Below, one piece after another: positions 55,167 through 56,434 of a stretch of DNA of 56,434 nt (position 1 is its first letter; each line of letters begins with the position of its first letter). The stretch lies in contig RHMC01000030.1 in assembly GCA_003719395.1 (NCBI GenBank), positions 1 through 56,434 on the forward strand, read 5' to 3'. The translations under genes were made by a program, and so were the position numbers. Source of the DNA: Streptomyces altiplanensis (lineage in GTDB: Bacteria; Actinomycetota; Actinomycetes; Streptomycetales; Streptomycetaceae). The notes under the pieces are model-generated. The model did not search any database. It had not been told where the DNA came from and was given only the letters and a program-made list of their open reading frames with translations.

Positions 55167-55688
55167 ATGGGGTTGCTGGAGGAGCGTGAGGCGGCCGCCC
55201 GGGTTCGGGTGGAGGCACTTCAGGCGGAGGCGGACCGGATCCTGGAAGAGCTCGGCGAGGCCCAAGCGGTGCTGGAACGCCGGGTGATCGCGGTCGCGGA
55301 GCTGGCCGAGGCCCTGTCCGCTCCCGGCGGTGTGTCCGGTGCTGTCGAGCCGGCCTTGCGGGAGTCTGAGGGGGCACCGCCCGCGTCGTCGGGGAGGGTC
55401 CCGGCGTCCAGGTCGATCGTGCCGCACCGCCGGGAAGGGATGTTGGTCTCGGTGCTTGGGCCGGACTACCGGCGGATCGTGGAGTTGGTGGAGGCCGAGC
55501 CGGCTGCCGGCGCCGACGGGATCTCAGCGAAGGAGATCGCGGCCCGGTTCGGACTCGAGCTGGTTCCGGCAAAGATTGAGGGAGTGCGCTCACGGGCGAA
55601 GCGGCTGGCCGACCGGGACTGGCTGGCAGCGTCGCCGACGGGCCGGTTCACGCCGCGAGCGTCGTCCTCGCCTGCCACGACGGGCTGA
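55167..55688 (+). CDS. Coiled-coil protein with C-terminal winged-helix-like part, unknown function
   Basis: 173 residues from ATG 55167 (GTG 55164 adjoins). The first 55 residues form a heptad-rich helix (LLEEREAAARVRVEALQAEA, DRILEELGEAQAVLERRVIA). After a Ser/Pro linker, DYRRIVELVEAEPAAGADGI, SAKEIAARFGLELVPAKIEG and VRSRAKRLADRDWLAASPTG look like a winged helix. Similar proteins of unknown role occur widely in Streptomyces, often beside IS genes. Its stop lies 1 base from the end assigned to the convergent transposase. Confidence 0.6.
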   Translation: MGLLEEREAAARVRVEALQAEADRILEELGEAQAVLERRVIAVAELAEALSAPGGVSGAVEPALRESEGAPPASSGRVPASRSIVPHRREGMLVSVLGPDYRRIVELVEAEPAAGADGISAKEIAARFGLELVPAKIEGVRSRAKRLADRDWLAASPTGRFTPRASSSPATTG

Positions 55689-55689
55689 G

Positions 55690-56434
55690 GGGCCGGGCCC
55701 TTGGGGCGGTGCGGGCCAGGCGGCGGGCAGAGCATGGTCGCGGAGAAGTCGATGAACGCCTCGCTGCCGGCGGGCAGGGCCTCGAAGTCCCGCACCAGAC
55801 GGCGCGAGCGCATCAGCCAACCCATAGTCCTCTCCACCACCCAGCGTCTGGGCAGCACCACGAACCCGTTCATGCCGTCGTTCCGCTTGACGATCTCAAC
55901 GGTGAGCTGGAGCTTCTCCTTCGCCCAGCCGACCAGGCGGCCGGTGTAGCCGCCGTCGGCCCATACCAAAGCAATCTTGCGGAATCGCGTCCGCAGCCGG
56001 GGCAGCATGTCCCGGGTGGCCTGCCGGTCGGTGACATTGGCGGCGGTCACCATGACCATCAGGATCAGGCCGAGTGTGTCGGCGATGACGTGCCGACGCC
56101 TGCCGTGGATCTTCTTGCCGCCGTCGTAGCCGCGTGAAGCGGCGGGCACCGAGGCAGCCGCCTTGACCGACTGCGAGTCGATGATTCCCGCGGTCGGCTC
56201 CACCTGTCGTCCCTGCGCGACGCGGACCTTGCCGCGCAGCCGGTCGTGCAGTTCTTTGACCAGGCCCGTCCTGCGCCACCTGCGGAAGACGGCGTAGCCC
56301 GGTCCCAGGCGGGGAAATCGACAGGCATCGTACGCCACTTGATGCCGTTGTCGGTGACGTAGAAGATCGCATCGAGCATCCAATGCCACGAAGTTAAGGA
56401 CCTGCTGACGATGTCAAGACCTCGGGGAGGGTGA
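55690..56434 (-). pseudogene. IS5-family transposase, frameshifted and cut by the window edge
   Basis: The minus strand near the edge reads HWMLDAIFYVTDNGIKWRTM; near 56300 the frame changes to YAVFRRWRRTGLVKELHDRL. The DDE core follows: Asp in AGIIDSQSVKAAASVPA, Asp in IALVWADGGYTGRLVGWA, Glu in LPRRWVVERTMGWLMRSRRL. After EAFIDFSATML the family end is missing and the frame runs into the convergent gene, so the 3' end is deleted. The 5' end may extend beyond 56434. Confidence 0.8.

Overview
The window is high-GC actinomycete DNA, most likely Streptomyces. It carries a WhiB-family protein, a SpoIIE-type phosphatase, a Streptomyces-style trypsin, MmyB-type and HxlR regulators, and many IS families typical of the genus (IS5, IS21, IS110, IS256, IS982, IS1182, IS3 remnants). 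It looks like an accessory region (chromosome arm, plasmid or island): about a dozen transposase genes or scars and many gene fragments surround a few intact genes and one large biosynthetic cluster.

Left part (1-34 kb). This is a patchwork. 1-900: fragment, small membrane protein and a WhiB protein with a Trp-to-Cys change. 1.1-5.3 kb: IS5 scars, a broken ABC-2 permease, and a frameshifted MFS pump divergent from its likely HxlR regulator across a 25-bp operator. 5.3-9.4 kb: Tat-exported protein, class-3 lipase with two IPT domains, relaxase scrap, secreted trypsin-like protease. 9.9-14.1 kb: broken ABC ATPase and a multidomain GAF/PP2C/HATPase regulator. 14.4-24.8 kb: a segment between two perfect 28-bp inverted repeats, holding a complete IS5-type element with a 26-bp hairpin, a membrane PAF-acetylhydrolase-like protein behind three phased dyads, an SDR/cupin/alcohol-dehydrogenase set divergent from an MmyB-type regulator, and an intact IS256 element. 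24.8-33.6 kb: GNAT enzymes, a truncated PLP enzyme, an MMPL exporter behind a 22-bp palindrome, a two-component system, IS1182 remnant and a phosphotransferase.

Biosynthetic cluster (about 34.5-53.5 kb). This is the most interesting part. Rightward, in one tightly packed or overlapping series: a thioester-reductase-like SDR; a single-module highly reducing PKS (KS-AT-DH-cMT-psiKR-ER-KR-ACP, no thioesterase); LarE, LarB and LarC, which together make the nickel-pincer nucleotide (NPN) cofactor; an SDR-HAD fusion; a long divergent LarA (NPN enzyme) homologue; and a PlsC-type acyltransferase. Leftward are a cyclopropane-fatty-acid-synthase-like methyltransferase and a second SDR. The inferred logic is that the PKS builds a reduced, possibly methyl-branched acyl chain, reductive or acyl-transfer steps release and mount it, and a dedicated Ni-NPN enzyme made active by its own LarBCE acts on an intermediate. 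Scars flank the cluster on both sides (IS110/DUF6262 left, IS5/IS3 right).

Right end (53.5-56.4 kb): IS scars, an exported beta-carbonic anhydrase, a coiled-coil protein of unknown role and an IS5-type transposase cut by the window edge.

Caveat: many unrelated genes, the PKS included, are broken by single-base shifts, several in G or C runs, after which the family sequence resumes in another frame. This pattern suits sequencing or assembly indels at least as well as gene decay. Such genes are listed by their full extent with the breaks noted.
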